Positions 25,270-36,624 of a DNA stretch of 64,000 bases are shown one piece after another. The notes under the pieces were generated by a model. That model saw only the letters and a list, made by a program, of their open reading frames with translations. It made no database searches and was not told the origin of the DNA. The translations under genes and the position numbers were made by a program. Where the stretch lies: positions 116,020-180,019 of the forward strand of contig JAENRP010000038.1 in the NCBI GenBank assembly GCA_024741835.1, read 5' to 3'. This DNA is from Diplocarpon mali. Its lineage: Eukaryota; Ascomycota; Leotiomycetes; Helotiales; Drepanopezizaceae. The stretch's first letter is position 1. Every line of letters begins with the position of its first letter.

Positions 25270-25740
25270 TCCGATAGCCGATGCTGTCATCTTCAGGGCG
25301 CAAGGCTATCCGAGTCACCTACAGCGGGGGTGACAAGCTCGACAATTCACTCCGCCAGGCGATTCGTGCGCCTGAACATCATATCCGAGAGAAATCTTTA
25401 CCTGACTGTGTTATCTCCCCACTCTACCCCAACGCGGAGTCCGCGAAGCAGCTCCCAAGGTAATGATTGGCAACAGTGGCGTCTTCGTCCTCGTCTACGG
25501 TATGCTGCCTTTCCATACGTCTCGGCAGGCTGATCTGACAGGCTTGGTAGAGCGGGAGGCTATATGGATGAACCTGAAATATCCCCGACCCTTCGCAGTC
25601 GGAAATTATGTTGACCTTATCGATATTGTCTCTGGCCAGCTGTGAAAGGAACGAGCTTTTACCTTAGCGGAGTGTCGAGCGCTTCATTACTCGAAGAGGA
25701 AGTCCATCCAGGACTACATTATCATCAGGGAACTCTGAGA
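25270..25740 (+). pseudogene. Decayed Ras-like small GTPase
   Basis: Pieces of a Ras-family protein appear in order but in different frames. Around 25290-25370 there is a beta1/P-loop-like stretch (RKAIRVTYSGG, continuing in another frame as STIHSARRFVR). At 25463-25500 the segment GNSGVFVLVYGM matches the strand after the switch II region. At 25530-25615 LVEREAI...RPFAVGNYVDL corresponds to the region up to the NKxD motif, with Lys replaced by Tyr. After a stop, ERAFTLAECRAL resembles the segment that follows NKxD. Stops, frameshifts and loss of P-loop and NKxD residues argue against a working GTPase. Identification rests on pattern recognition only. Confidence 0.55.
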
Positions 25741-26994
25741 TGCTCGTCATACGTGAAAATTTTCGAGCGCAAAGTTCCGAGATGCCGTTGTAACTAATGC
25801 TCTCGTATAGTACACCACCAGCATGCGCTTGAGCAAAACAGCTTTGTGCCCCATTGAGACTCTCGTTGGTGACACCAGCGTTTAATCCTACACATTACGG
25901 TCGACTGAAATAACAAGGCTTGCCAAATCCACCGTCCGGCATTTCCAGCTCTGATTTTCGCAAAGTCAAGAACGGCTATTTACAGTACCATTCGACTGAT
26001 ATTTGCCTTTTAAACGAAAAGATTAGAAAAGAAAACATTACAATTCGTTCGTATTTATCCTAATGGTGTAAGAACTACCAACCAAGAGTAAATAGAGATG
26101 ATATCAACGCAGATGCAAGTTTCTATCCTCTAATCTTACTTAATATAGCCATATTTCCATAGCCTATAAAGCTTAACATTCATATGCCATCTATGCGCCG
26201 CAATACATTCCGACGCGCCTCTCTTATTTATCATGATGCCAGTAAAGACTTCATACGATTAGAAATATGTAAGCTCCTACAGACAACAAACAACCCTTCC
26301 TCTGTTCTTTAATCTATCGAAAAATGAAAATCATAGAGTGCTTGAAAATAGGTTTTTCTCCCTAGTGGTAAGTAGAAGCTTGAATCTAGCTATATATCCG
26401 AGCTCCTTAAATAGGGTTACTCCTTGGCCCCTTCAGGGGCTGATTATATAAGCCAGTCCATAGAGCTTCAGGCTCTTCGCGGCGCAACATCTTTATAATT
26501 ATATAATCTTACGAAGTAATCTACCAGCGGGAGAGAATATGTATAAAGCCACTAGTAATCTCTGATGTGAGATCGAAAATGTCTAGTATCAGCTGGCTAG
26601 TTCTGAATTATCCTTCGCTAGCGGGATACGTCTTAAGTAAACATATGCAGGTGGAATTCAAAATGAATTTTTCTTTTCTTTTTTCCTTTCACCATCGCTA
26701 ATTCTACACATCTTCCTCCCCCTAATCACCCTAGCAGGAAGTCACTTATCACCACTTCTCTCGGAGCCGAATAAAAATGAAGCTAGAATGCAGTCAAAGA
26801 ACTCAAGCTGGAATAGTACAGAAGCGTTCCTATACTACCATTATGCCTAACACTCACCAGCGTTATATCTGATGCCGATCTACAAAAAAGCATAAATCCC
26901 CTTTCAGCCCACTTCTCATACATACATACATACATACATACATAGATGGATAGATGTATGTATGTATGTATGTACGCATATATATGATAAAGCA
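25741..26994. other. Intergenic, AT-rich, no gene seen
   Basis: AT-rich DNA with many stops. It ends in the CATA/TATG inverted repeat just downstream of the nitrate transporter stop codon. Confidence 0.5.
26917..26974. repeat. (CATA)n / (TATG)n inverted tetranucleotide repeat
   Basis: Six to seven CATA units are followed by GATGGATAGA and about five TATG units, so the strand can fold into a long hairpin. It sits about 20 bp beyond the stop codon of the minus-strand nitrate transporter gene, in its likely 3' untranslated region. Confidence 0.85.
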
Positions 26995-28606
26995 TCATTT
27001 GCCCAAAATCTGGCTCCTAGGTACCGGTCTGATCCACGCCACCGCCAGATTAACGCTAATAGAAATGGCGCCGATGATCCAGATCACCTGCCCGTAATCC
27101 TTGCCATTGTACCTGAAGATGACCGCAAAGATGATCCCGCCTAGATTCCCAGAGGCACCTATGACGCCGGATAGCACGCCGTTAGCAAAGGGATGCACGT
27201 GCGGCACGACGGCGAAGTTCGCGCCGTTGGCCGCTTCCATGAACACTGCTAAGCCTGCTACGAGGCCGAACATATTGGCCTCAGAGTACGGGTTCACGAG
27301 GCCGATAGCGAGCTCGAAGCAGCCCGTCGTGACCCCACAGAACACAATCCAGAGTTTCTTGCCCCAGACGGCGCCGGTGTAGTGGTAGATTATATCGGCA
27401 ACGACGCCTCCCATAGGGCGGCACACGACGTTTAAAAGGCCGAACATAGCGGCCCAGCGCCCGGAGCCGGTCTGGCCAAGCGCAGGAAAGTTCTTGAGGT
27501 AGTAGGATCCGAGGATGCTGTTGATGGCCAGCTCGCCGCCAAAGGAGCACGCGTACGGTGCGGCGAGGGCGAGGGTTTGGAGGGAGAAGGCGACGCGGAG
27601 GCTTTCTTTGATGGTGGGCGCTATGATGACTTCGCCCGTAGCGGTGTCGGCGGGGGTAGGATCTGCGGCCTCGGGGTCGGCTTTCTTGGCATCATTGCCT
27701 GGGGAACTTGGGGAGGCGATATTGCTCGTGGACGACTTCTCATTGATTGAGGGTGGAGGGGACGGATCTCCGAGCATTCGGTGTCGATCGGACCATTTGC
27801 CGGATGGGCAGTCTTCGCCTGTAAACAAGATGCCCAGGGCGACGGCGGTAATGATGATAAAGGGCACGATGAAGGATACCCGCCAGGCAACGGTAGGGCG
27901 GAGATGTTGGTCTCGAACGAGTGAGTCAAACACAGCAGGCATCATAAAGTACTGTAACAGTCAATATTTTATCCACATTTTCGTCGGACCGTCACAAGGA
28001 AGAAAGGGGAATACGAACGGTGATTCCGCCACCAGAATTTCCAAGCCCTCCAGTCAGTGCATTTGCAGTACCGACAATGTTCTTGTCAAAGAAACCCGTC
28101 GACCACACTTGACACGGCACGAACGACGCACCGAGGATCCCGACGAAGAATCTCAGCACGATAATACCGGTGGGTGTTGTTATAGTACCGGCGAGGGCAG
28201 TGGGAATAGCCCCTGCGAGGAGAATGCCGACGAAGACGTAGCGCGGGCCGAATCTATCGCAAAGCGGCCCAGCAATCAACCGAACGACGAGCGTGGCCGT
28301 CAGAGCCATGATGTTGGAATTGGCGTACTCATTCTGCGACATGCCGATATCTTTCCGGATCGTTAGAGTGAGAAGAGGCGGGAAGGCATACCTGCGGAGT
28401 GTTAGCAGTTAAATTTACCCGACATGATGCTGAGAAGGCAGCGCAGATACTGACCATGACAAGAATGCGACCATGAATCCAAGCCATGAGAAGAAGAATG
28501 TCCGCCCGTATTTATCAAATGGGTTTAGAAGGGGGATAGAGCGGGCCTTGCGATTGAGCGGGTTGACCTCTGGTGCCGACCAGAGGTGAGAAATCCTGAA
28601 TCCCAT
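26995..28606 (-). CDS. crnA: High-affinity nitrate/nitrite transporter (NNP family, CrnA/NrtA)
   Basis: Major-facilitator transporter that imports nitrate across the plasma membrane. Exons 28606-28455, 28391-28019 and 27951-26995 give 493 residues, the usual family length. Introns are 63 and 67 bp. The first junction restores FLSWYAFPPLL and the second [13 protein letters not shown]. The second donor is GTTCGT, a less common form. Visible motifs are [13 protein letters not shown] (the MFS loop 2-3 motif) and the two nitrate-signature helices, [12 protein letters not shown] and [12 protein letters not shown] hydrophilic central loop of roughly 90 residues rich in Ser/Pro/Asp lies between helices 6 and 7. 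No nitrate or nitrite reductase gene is beside it, unlike the clustered arrangement in aspergilli. NirA- and GATA-type sites occur upstream. Confidence 0.93.
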
Positions 28607-29742
28607 TGCGAGTCCGTTGTCGTGGCAAGAGAAGACTCGCCCGTGTTGGACAGACCTGGCGATTGTGACTCGATTTCAGCTCGCAAATGGGGTGAAGCCT
28701 GACGGTTGTCGGTCGCGAAGTCAGCGAGAGAGGCGAGTCAGCACTGTCGATGAGTTCCACCAAACGAAGCCGAGCAACAGGACCTGCAGTCTCCATATGC
28801 ATAAGATTCACCGCTGCCTTGACAAATGCTCCTGGAGATCCCTGAACCCTCGATTTCTTATCGCAAAACCTTGAACCAGATAAGATGGCTTGATCTCCGC
28901 GGCCGAAATGTACAGGAATAAATCATCCAGGCATTCGGTTCTTTGAACGCTTGCGGAGTATCTGTACTGCAGAGCCTGGTGGGATTGTCTGGCGTGGGAA
29001 GTATGAGAAGAGGCAGATGCTGATGCCCGAGTGTGTGCTTCTTCCACCGAGAAGTGGCAAGATGTCTGACCTGGATTCTCTCCCTGCATCACGACCATCT
29101 CGCAGGTGCATGGACAAGCCAAAGCAACGTGCGGTCATCGAGGAGTGCTGGGATTGAGTTATATCAGACAGCTTTCAGTCGGAAATCGAAATGGAAATCA
29201 CCTGCGTACTTCTCATCCACCTCTCGATCCCAGGCGTGCCTAGAGATAGCATTCTGTGCCGGTGTGGTCTCTCTCCATGTCATCCAAGGCCCCGACATAC
29301 AGCAGAGGCTTGTCTGGACGGTCGATTGGGCTGACTGCGAGCTCTGTCGACTTGGCTGCCACTTGGCGGGTGAGCGAGAGTTTGAAATGTCGAGATGCTC
29401 TGATATCTTGTACATACGGTTGATGTACAATCTGCCATGTCGCCCGCGGAGATGGACGGAAGTGTTTGGTTTTCGATCACGTGATGAGCCAAAGGAATTT
29501 GGTTTGATCTTGTTAGAATCTAAAGGTGCGTCTATTCAAGGGAGCATAGAGAACATAGATGAGTATATGGATGGTAGTGAGTTGAAATAATAAGTGGCTT
29601 AGCAGTGTTGTACAGGATAGCTATATACAGCCGGACCACCATTTCTGATATAGATTTCACGTGAGACGCGACACTCAATATCGAGCGGGCTGACAAGACT
29701 CACTACGATATCGCACGTATTGAAATTTTTGGATGCGTAAGG
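28607..29742. other. Upstream region of the nitrate transporter, no gene seen
   Basis: Frames on both strands are short and lack recognisable domains. The region holds the putative NirA/GATA pair and an ATCACGTGAT palindrome near 29466. No nitrate-assimilation partner gene is present. Confidence 0.5.
28878..28902. promoter_or_regulatory. Putative GATA (AreA) site next to a NirA-type site
   Basis: AGATAA at 28878-28883 fits the AreA/NIT2 consensus HGATAR. CTCCGCGG at 28895-28902 fits the NirA consensus CTCCGHGG. They are 11 bp apart and about 270-300 bp upstream of the nitrate transporter ATG. This pairing is what controls nitrate assimilation genes in Aspergillus. Function here is inferred from sequence and position. 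Confidence 0.6.
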
Positions 29743-29900
29743 TGTGCATACTAGAGGGAGAGAATCGATTCTTTTCTTAGGTGTATTCGTTGTTGATGAT
29801 TATCATAAAAGGAGGGAGAGATCTAATGTAAAGTAATACTGCCTATGCCAAGGCTTTGCATATGACTCTCTACGTGACCTATAATTACTATATTCTTGTA
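29743..29900. repeat. Left LTR-like direct repeat
   Basis: Aligns along its full length with 31639-31795, sharing blocks such as AAAGGAGGGAGAGATCT and TGCCTATGCCAAGGCTTTGC. Most differences are transitions, with this copy carrying more G and C. Confidence 0.8.
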
Positions 29901-29989
29901 CTAGCTCTATTCTCTTTTAAAGAAGAACCCTTGCATAAGAATAAATGATTTATATCTCTGCCTAACTATCTGACAAATTATCTTTGCTA

Positions 29990-30232
29990 TTAATCTATCG
30001 AATCTTGATAGAAGTAATTAAGAGCTTGTCCTTTGAGTATTATAGAGATAGCTAATAGCCATTGTTCTTTAAGAAGACCGAAGTTCTCGCAGGCTTTATA
30101 GAAAATCTTAAGAAAATTATGAAAGACCTTATACTCTTTACTACTATACTTCTTCTTCTTCGAAAGTTGAGGTAAAAGTAGAGGAGGGTGAGTATGAGTA
30201 TATAGTATAGCGTAGTGTCTCTGATTAACCAA
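29990..30232 (-). pseudogene. Gag-like retroelement fragment
   Basis: An 80-codon frame has the spacing of a retrotransposon Gag capsid piece: SSKEYKVFHNFLKIFYKACE, then a hydrophobic ILKGQALNYFYQ segment. It has no flanking protease or polymerase motifs. The assignment is a weak pattern match. Confidence 0.3.
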
Positions 30233-31638
30233 GAGGTCAGATTATAGGGAAAGAAGTAGTTGTCTTATTTCCTCCTTGATTTGTTAAAAATCTTATTTAT
30301 TGCCTCTTAATTCGTTATATTATCTCTTAAGTCTTTTGATATTCTTTGCAAATACTTAGCTCTTGCGCTATCCTAAGCTTGAATATATATTGTAACGACG
30401 CAGAACCACCTGCAATACGAGATCAAATGTGGTAGCAAGGAAGGGGGTGTATAGGCGGATTCTATAGGTCTAATACGAAGTAAGCTAAGAAACTGGAGAG
30501 CTCTTAATTGGAGAGAGCTTTTCTCTTATAAATACACAAGCCAGAGGCCCTATTGCTAGTTCACGTGATATCATGCAAGGATATCCTAGTAAACCTTATC
30601 GGGGTCGAATCTGGGTACCCCTGCCTCGATCGAGATTGCAAACCTTAACGCCATATTCCAAGATATCCAAAAACAACTCCGAGGAGCCATCGTTACATAT
30701 ATTTAGATCAAGTTGCTAAATATATAATTGTTATTAAGAGGTCTTACTAGCCTTAGAAGTAATATCTTCAACTCGAGCTTGATTGGTTAGAGTATAAGTA
30801 ACTTTGAAGGGAGGTGGTAGAGTTTGAGGGGCTTGAATCTTCTTTAAAGGTATCTGTGGCATATAATCTTCTCCTATAGCTCGCTCTTAAAGCTCTTTAT
30901 ACGTTTGAGCCTATTAGGGAAACTCGTCAGTAAGGAGCTTATATAGAACACCTGCATATAAAAAAGCTCCTTTTACTTCTTCACCGCAACTCGTCGAGTT
31001 ATTAAGTAAGCTCTCATTTAACGTAGAATCTGGTTTCCTACTACTTTAAATAACTCTATTAGCTAATTATAGAAATCTATTGTAAATATATTATATAACC
31101 TATAGCCTTTAAGGCTCTTATATATTATCTTATAGCATTAAAGCTAGCAAAGTATTTAACCTTATATAATCTTTATATTTATTATACAGGTTAGGTCGCT
31201 AATATCGAATTCGTCTTTGAGTAGCTTAACGCTCTTAATAATCCTCTTCTTTTAATAGTGTGAATATACTATTATCGATATATTATAAGGAATATAAAAA
31301 AACGAAGTTATAGGAGAAAACGCGGAAAAGATAGGTGAAAATTAGAGCAATCGAATATTACCTAATCTTCTCACTTAATAAAAGAGATTTATCAAGTCGC
31401 AATACTTTAGTGCGTAATAGGCGCGACTACTTTAATTCTTACTACCTGATAGAAGAGAACCTTAATAGCCTTTGAATACCGTTTAAATCGTCTGCCTAAT
31501 AGAGAAGAAGTAAAGAATATTCAATTGTATAATAAAGCAAAGGATCAGCTGACGCGTCTTTGCTATACTACCTCTTTTACCTTACCTAGCTATCTATAAT
31601 TATATATTCGACCACTAATCAGTTTTAGTTTCATAAGT

Positions 31639-31795
31639 TATACATACTAAAGGGAGAAAATCGATTCTTTTCTTAATTGTATTCGTGATTAATAATTATT
31701 ATAAAAGGAGGGAGAGATCTTGAGTAAGTAATACTGCCTATGCCAAGGCTTTGCATATGACTCTCTACGTGACTTATAATCACTATATTCCTACA
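31639..31795. repeat. Right LTR-like direct repeat
   Basis: Second copy of the repeat at 29743-29900. It carries A where the left copy has G at many sites (TATACATAC versus TGTGCATAC) and T where the left has C, the direction expected of RIP. Confidence 0.8.
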
Positions 31796-33126
31796 GAAAT
31801 AGAGTCAGTCGATTACTAACCTGGCTTTCTTTACACCGTTTGCGAGCCTTATTAATAGTCCAGATTCCCTATCGCTCAAGCCTACAAAGCATCGGAGCAT
31901 TACGGGCGATTCACAGTCCCCCAACTTGTACTTGTCATGCTCTACTGCTATTTGCCTACGAAGCCACGCATCCTTGTCAGTTCAGATTCTATTTACCAGG
32001 GCTAAGCTAATAAGTATCATGCGTCTTCAACATTCATGACAAGTCATATCTCGGGCCCTTCAGAAATTGCCTCTATATAGCCCTCTCCCTCACATAAATC
32101 ATATGCCACATCTCGTCTCCAAGCTAAATCCTCTGATCTAGTCACCTAGTCATCTACTCTTGCTATCGGTAAAGGGGTGTGGGGCTGTGAAGTTCGCTTC
32201 ATAAGACCCCTAGCTATGATATAATACTTGACCGAAAAGTCAGGAAGTATCAGATTTCGGTCATCGCTACAAGACATGCTTACCAGATCTCCGCATTTCG
32301 AAGCCTCGATTTGATACTCATAAGAAACAGAACAAGGAATGTATCTTACCGAGGTGTCTTCCTACCACTGATCTAGGCCAAGATACATCTTGGGGTATTT
32401 AGGGATATGCTATGTTGATGTATAAATCTGCCAATCACACAAAACGCTCTCGCTCTCTCACTCACAATCTATCCATTCTACTAACAAACCGATCATACAT
32501 TCCAGCTATGAAAACAAGAGAGTAATCGCACATATCCCTCCAATCAACCGCCAACCCTCAAACCCCAGAACCACGAATAATGATTTCTCCCCTCACTCCC
32601 TTCAATGTCTTGACATTTGGTTAACAATCAACCTCCATAAGACCAAGGTTCATACCAATCTAATACTTCAAAAAGCAAAGAAGAGAAGAAGAAAAGAGAC
32701 ACATCTCGCTTACCGACCAACCCCCTAAGCGTATAAGTCCTTTCACAAGTGAGAGATACATCATTCACAATCCTTTTGGTAAATGAATCCCAGTGTAGAC
32801 ACCGTATCATAGGAAAGCCACAATCGAGGAGAAATCGCGCAGGGAGCTACTTTCACAACTGTCAATCAAGCTCGACTTGACCTCCCGAGGCCTAGGAAAA
32901 TCTCCAATATTATCCAAGCTTCGTCTTGATACGCGTCAGTCCAATCATATATTTCAAAAGGATCACCACACGGCAGACTGTTGGCGAGAACATCATCCCC
33001 ATAAGACGCGAGACCGCCGACAAGTTCTTGAAAAGATCAACCACGCAACGAGAGCACCAGAGATGCCCGACGCGCCCGAGCCTCAAGGACGCATCTCCGT
33101 AGAGCGCTGAAATCGAACGGCTCTGC
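31796..33126. other. Intergenic, no convincing gene
   Basis: Leaves the LTR element and becomes less AT-rich toward the P450 gene. Frames are short and overlapping. Confidence 0.5.
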
Positions 33127-35241
33127 CTAGAGCGCCTGACTCTCCGGTCTTCTCAACCTCAAGCTCTCATACGCATCGACTCCTTTCCTCAGCGGCCCCG
33201 GACTCATCACGTCGTCCTGGACACTTCCGTGGCTGATCTCCCAGTCCCCGACTGTTTCCAGCAGGCAAGCCACCAGGACGGCGATGAGTCGCGGCCCGCC
33301 AGTTTTCCTCGAGGGGCACATCGAGATCCCCTTCTCAGACCCTGAGACCGCGGTCGCGACTCTTTTCCTGCCGAACGGGATGAAAGCAGGCTCCTCGTTG
33401 ACTCGTATGCGCAGCTCCGTCCACCGCTCTGGCATGAATCGCAGCGGCTTCGCGCCCCAGACCTGGTGCGTGCGGTGGATGCCTTCGATGTCGACGCCTA
33501 CCGGCTCTTGTGTGGTCGAGTCGCCCACCCACATGCGTGATGTCGACGGGTACAGTCGCAGCGTCTCGGAAACGATGTGCACGGCAGAAAGATCTTCGGT
33601 GCCCTTTTTCCAGGCAATGTCCTCGATCTCGCTGTCGGCGTTACGTGCGTATTCGCATAGTATACTGCTCCATCTCGCACGATTGTCCTTCTGCAGCAAA
33701 TCAGTAACGTGCGCAGCAGACTCGGTTCTAAAATCTCGCAACGCAGAAGTTACTGTAGTTATCCTCGAGCGACTCTAGCGAGCGAGCTCGCATGTAAGAT
33801 GTCCCCGACCGCTGTCTAGATACGCTCAAGGATTCGGGCAAGGGTAGGGATTTCAACACCTACGCTGCTGCGGTACTGGACTTCGATAAAACAACGGAGC
33901 GTTGCTCGGAAAAGCCCCAGATACGCGGGCAATATGACGTTGAGGGGGTTGGTTCGAGGCTTCATGCGATCGTACGCTACATGTGCGGGAGGTGGCATTG
34001 TGTTGGCGGAGAATATGGCTTCAAGTCTTCCCTGGAGACCCTGTCGGACGTGGTTTATGGCGTCCTGATCCAGGCTCCGATTCTTGGATGCGTACCACAA
34101 GAGGTTGACCCTGAAACCAAGAGAGTCGAGTTCGTGATCTGGCAAGGTCTGCAGCGATGGGAAGAAAATCTGCATCACTGACTGCATTACCCTGGTGAAA
34201 AATAAGCGGTGCTTAGATCTTCAAAGACGCATCTCTCCACAGGCACTTACAAGACACGGACAATTCTCAGCAGCATGTGAGTTTCTTGCTTTCTCAGGGT
34301 CTGGCGTATAACTGTTCAGTATAGCAAGGTTAGTTTCTGACTCGACGATTGGGATTTCGTATCTCCGGGAAACCCGATGGAGAATCAAGAATAACAATCA
34401 TCAGATTGACCCGTCGCCTACCTTCTACCCCCGCATCTCGGAGAGCCCTTCGCTTGTGAGCCTTATTGGACTCTGTGAGGCTGCTCACTATCTTTGCTCG
34501 GGATTTCGCGTAGTACGCGAAATCAGTCGTGGTGAAGATGTTGTCAATGCCAAAAGTGTCTTTGAGCCGCTGGTTGGGGCCTGCTCGCTTCTTGAGAGTA
34601 GTCGAGTTGAGCAGCGCTTCAGCTTCTTGCAGCTTTTTCCTGCTCCATTCATGTCGCTTCTCTGCTCGTTGGGCTCCACTCGGAGGCTCTTCCGCCAATC
34701 CGTCCATATCTGGGTGTCCAGCTCCTTTATCTTCCTTATTCTGCTCGTCATCTTCTCGTTTCTGCGCCTGTTCGTAGTCGAACCTAAGAATATGCTGCAC
34801 CAGCTTCTGACACATCGTGATCGGCGTACTTTGACGCAATTCTTGGCCCTCTTCCTTATCTCCATTCTTCTCTTGGTCGGATCTATCTTCGCCTTCAGCC
34901 GGCTTCGCTTTCTGTGCTACCCGGGGGTCACTTTTCTGCTTCACCTTCTGTTCCTGCAGTAGTACGTTATCATGCTTCCCATCAGACTGCACCGGTTTCC
35001 AGCTCGTCTCTTCCAGCGCTGCCATATATCTCGTCGCAAGCAGCTCTTGACATGATATCTCATGTGGACGCGATATTTCTTTAACGTTTTCGGGGGCAGG
35101 TTCAGAGAGTCGAGTATACAGCGAGTATCCATAGCGAGCTATGACAAAACAGACGTAAAAGAGGAGAAGTACTCGGATCTGGAGCCAGAGATAGAGGATG
35201 ATATTAGGTGCAAGTCCTACGGGATCCACTGCAAATTTCAT
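33127..35241 (-). CDS. Cytochrome P450 monooxygenase with altered haem loop
   Basis: Four exons (35241-34422, 34311-34251, 34191-33824, 33752-33127) join in frame to 624 residues, longer than the usual 500-550. Introns are 110, 59 and 71 bp. An N-terminal hydrophobic anchor (residues about 10-35) suggests ER membrane location. A strongly charged Lys/Glu/Gln stretch occupies about residues 70-195. Core P450 blocks follow: FGIDNIFTTTD, YDRMKPRTNPLNVILP, the K-helix SETLRLYP (E479-x-x-R) and PERW (524-527). The haem region starts FIPFG (540-544) but the next Cys-Pro is at residue 562. Eighteen residues separate FG from Cys, instead of about five. The substrate is unknown. No clustered biosynthetic genes flank it. 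It could be a diverged active enzyme or a gene losing function. Confidence 0.82.
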
Positions 35242-36624
35242 TGCAACTGATGAGTCTATATGATGAGGCACTGGCGACGGGAGAAACAAGTATCAATATA
35301 CTTGGAAACAATGCTGTGGAACAAGTGACGTGGATATATCATACTGAGCTGTCGCATCTCAGCAATACTTCTGTATAGCACCGGGAAGCTGCGAGGCGAA
35401 GTGTGAATTCAAAGGCGTTAGTGAAGAAAGATTCCCCGCGCTCGTGTTTTCTTCTTCATCGCCATGCTCTTAGAGGAGTTGTGATGTGGCATATCCATAG
35501 CGATAGGAAGAGATCGTACATATAACCAGACTAGTTCGTCCAGTCCGTGCGGTACAAACGGGAAAAGAAGCGGCATCACGTGTGCCGGGTGACATTTGTT
35601 TACAGAGGTCACCTCCTAAGCGAACGGAGAAGATCTCCCTAGCCACTCGAGATTCCTCGTGGCCAGATCCAGATTCTACGGTAACGCCGGAGAGAGGCGA
35701 ATCTGTGATGAAGCTGAAGTGCGCCGGCCGGCAGAGGAGGTGACATCCTCGTGGCCAGGCGATCTTTCGTAAAACGGCTCCTTCATCCTCGCGAGTGTCT
35801 GCTCGCAAGAGATGGAAAATTCTACGCTTGTAATGCTTCATATATCTTCTATGCCTCTCGGGTACTTCTGTTTAGATTATGGCCATCACTGTTACGCCCG
35901 CCGCCACGGCGCGAGCTGGTAACCGTCGTACTACCGCATGGCCCAGGGCTATTGTAGAGCGGCATTCGCGAGCGACCTGCACGCTGGGCTTGCGTCTGGG
36001 CTGGCGTCTGCAGGCCTCCGAGGCGAGAGGCCGTGGGTTGCCGAGCGAAAAAAAAAACAGATTTTCTAGTCGGGCGCTCTGACGGTGGAGCATTATACCA
36101 CTACTTCAGTCAACATCTGGGAAAAGCTGGGGGCCTGGTCTTGCTGGCGGGATACCCGGCTATCGAGAAAGTGAAGCACTCCTGAAATTCTGCCCTACGT
36201 GAACACAGGAACGCCGATTTACGAATACGATGAGAGCACTCGCCTCTACGTGAGCGAGTTACATGTGTACTAACCTAGTACTTCTATCAATATCGACTAT
36301 TATTCGGTGCCGTGCATGGGCTATAGGCTTTCGTGGGATATTACGTATAGCAGATATGGTATCCTCGAGCAGCGCCGCCGGCTCTTACATCTGACAGCCA
36401 GGTGCGCAAGGCAGGTATATTTCTACTCACGAGCTTCCGGTCAAGTAGATCAGAGATTCTGTGAAAAATATCCCAGAGTTCAGGTTTCGTTTTGGGTACT
36501 CGAAAGCAGAACGTTTGAAGTAAACTTGCCCGCTCCACTTCGAATCTGATCCGAGAGTTACCCAGGGATCATCCAGGATCAACACTGTTGCCCTCATTTT
36601 GATGGCCTCATTTCCTCCTGACTA
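35242..36624. other. Intergenic, no convincing gene
   Basis: Only overlapping short frames. A stretch near 36060-36110 has a Pol III A-box-like sequence beside a T-run on the minus strand, but no B box or tRNA fold. Confidence 0.5.

Larger units (their letters stand above)
29743..31795. mobile_element. RIP-decayed LTR-type element (about 2 kb)
   Basis: Two direct repeats of about 158 bp bound a very AT-rich interior. The left copy begins TGTGCATAC and the right copy ends CCTACA, consistent with TG...CA termini once G-to-A and C-to-T changes are allowed. No clear target-site duplication is seen. The interior is too short for a complete retrotransposon and full of stops. An inner segment from 30391 (TGTAACGACG...) to about 30600 is less AT-rich and could be part of another LTR inserted here. 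Confidence 0.6.

Noticed and set aside
36047..36115. Minus-strand stretch with a TAGTGGTATAATG A-box-like motif near a run of Ts, suggesting a tRNA-Gly-like or other Pol III gene
   Set aside because: No B box, no acceptor stem and no cloverleaf could be built.
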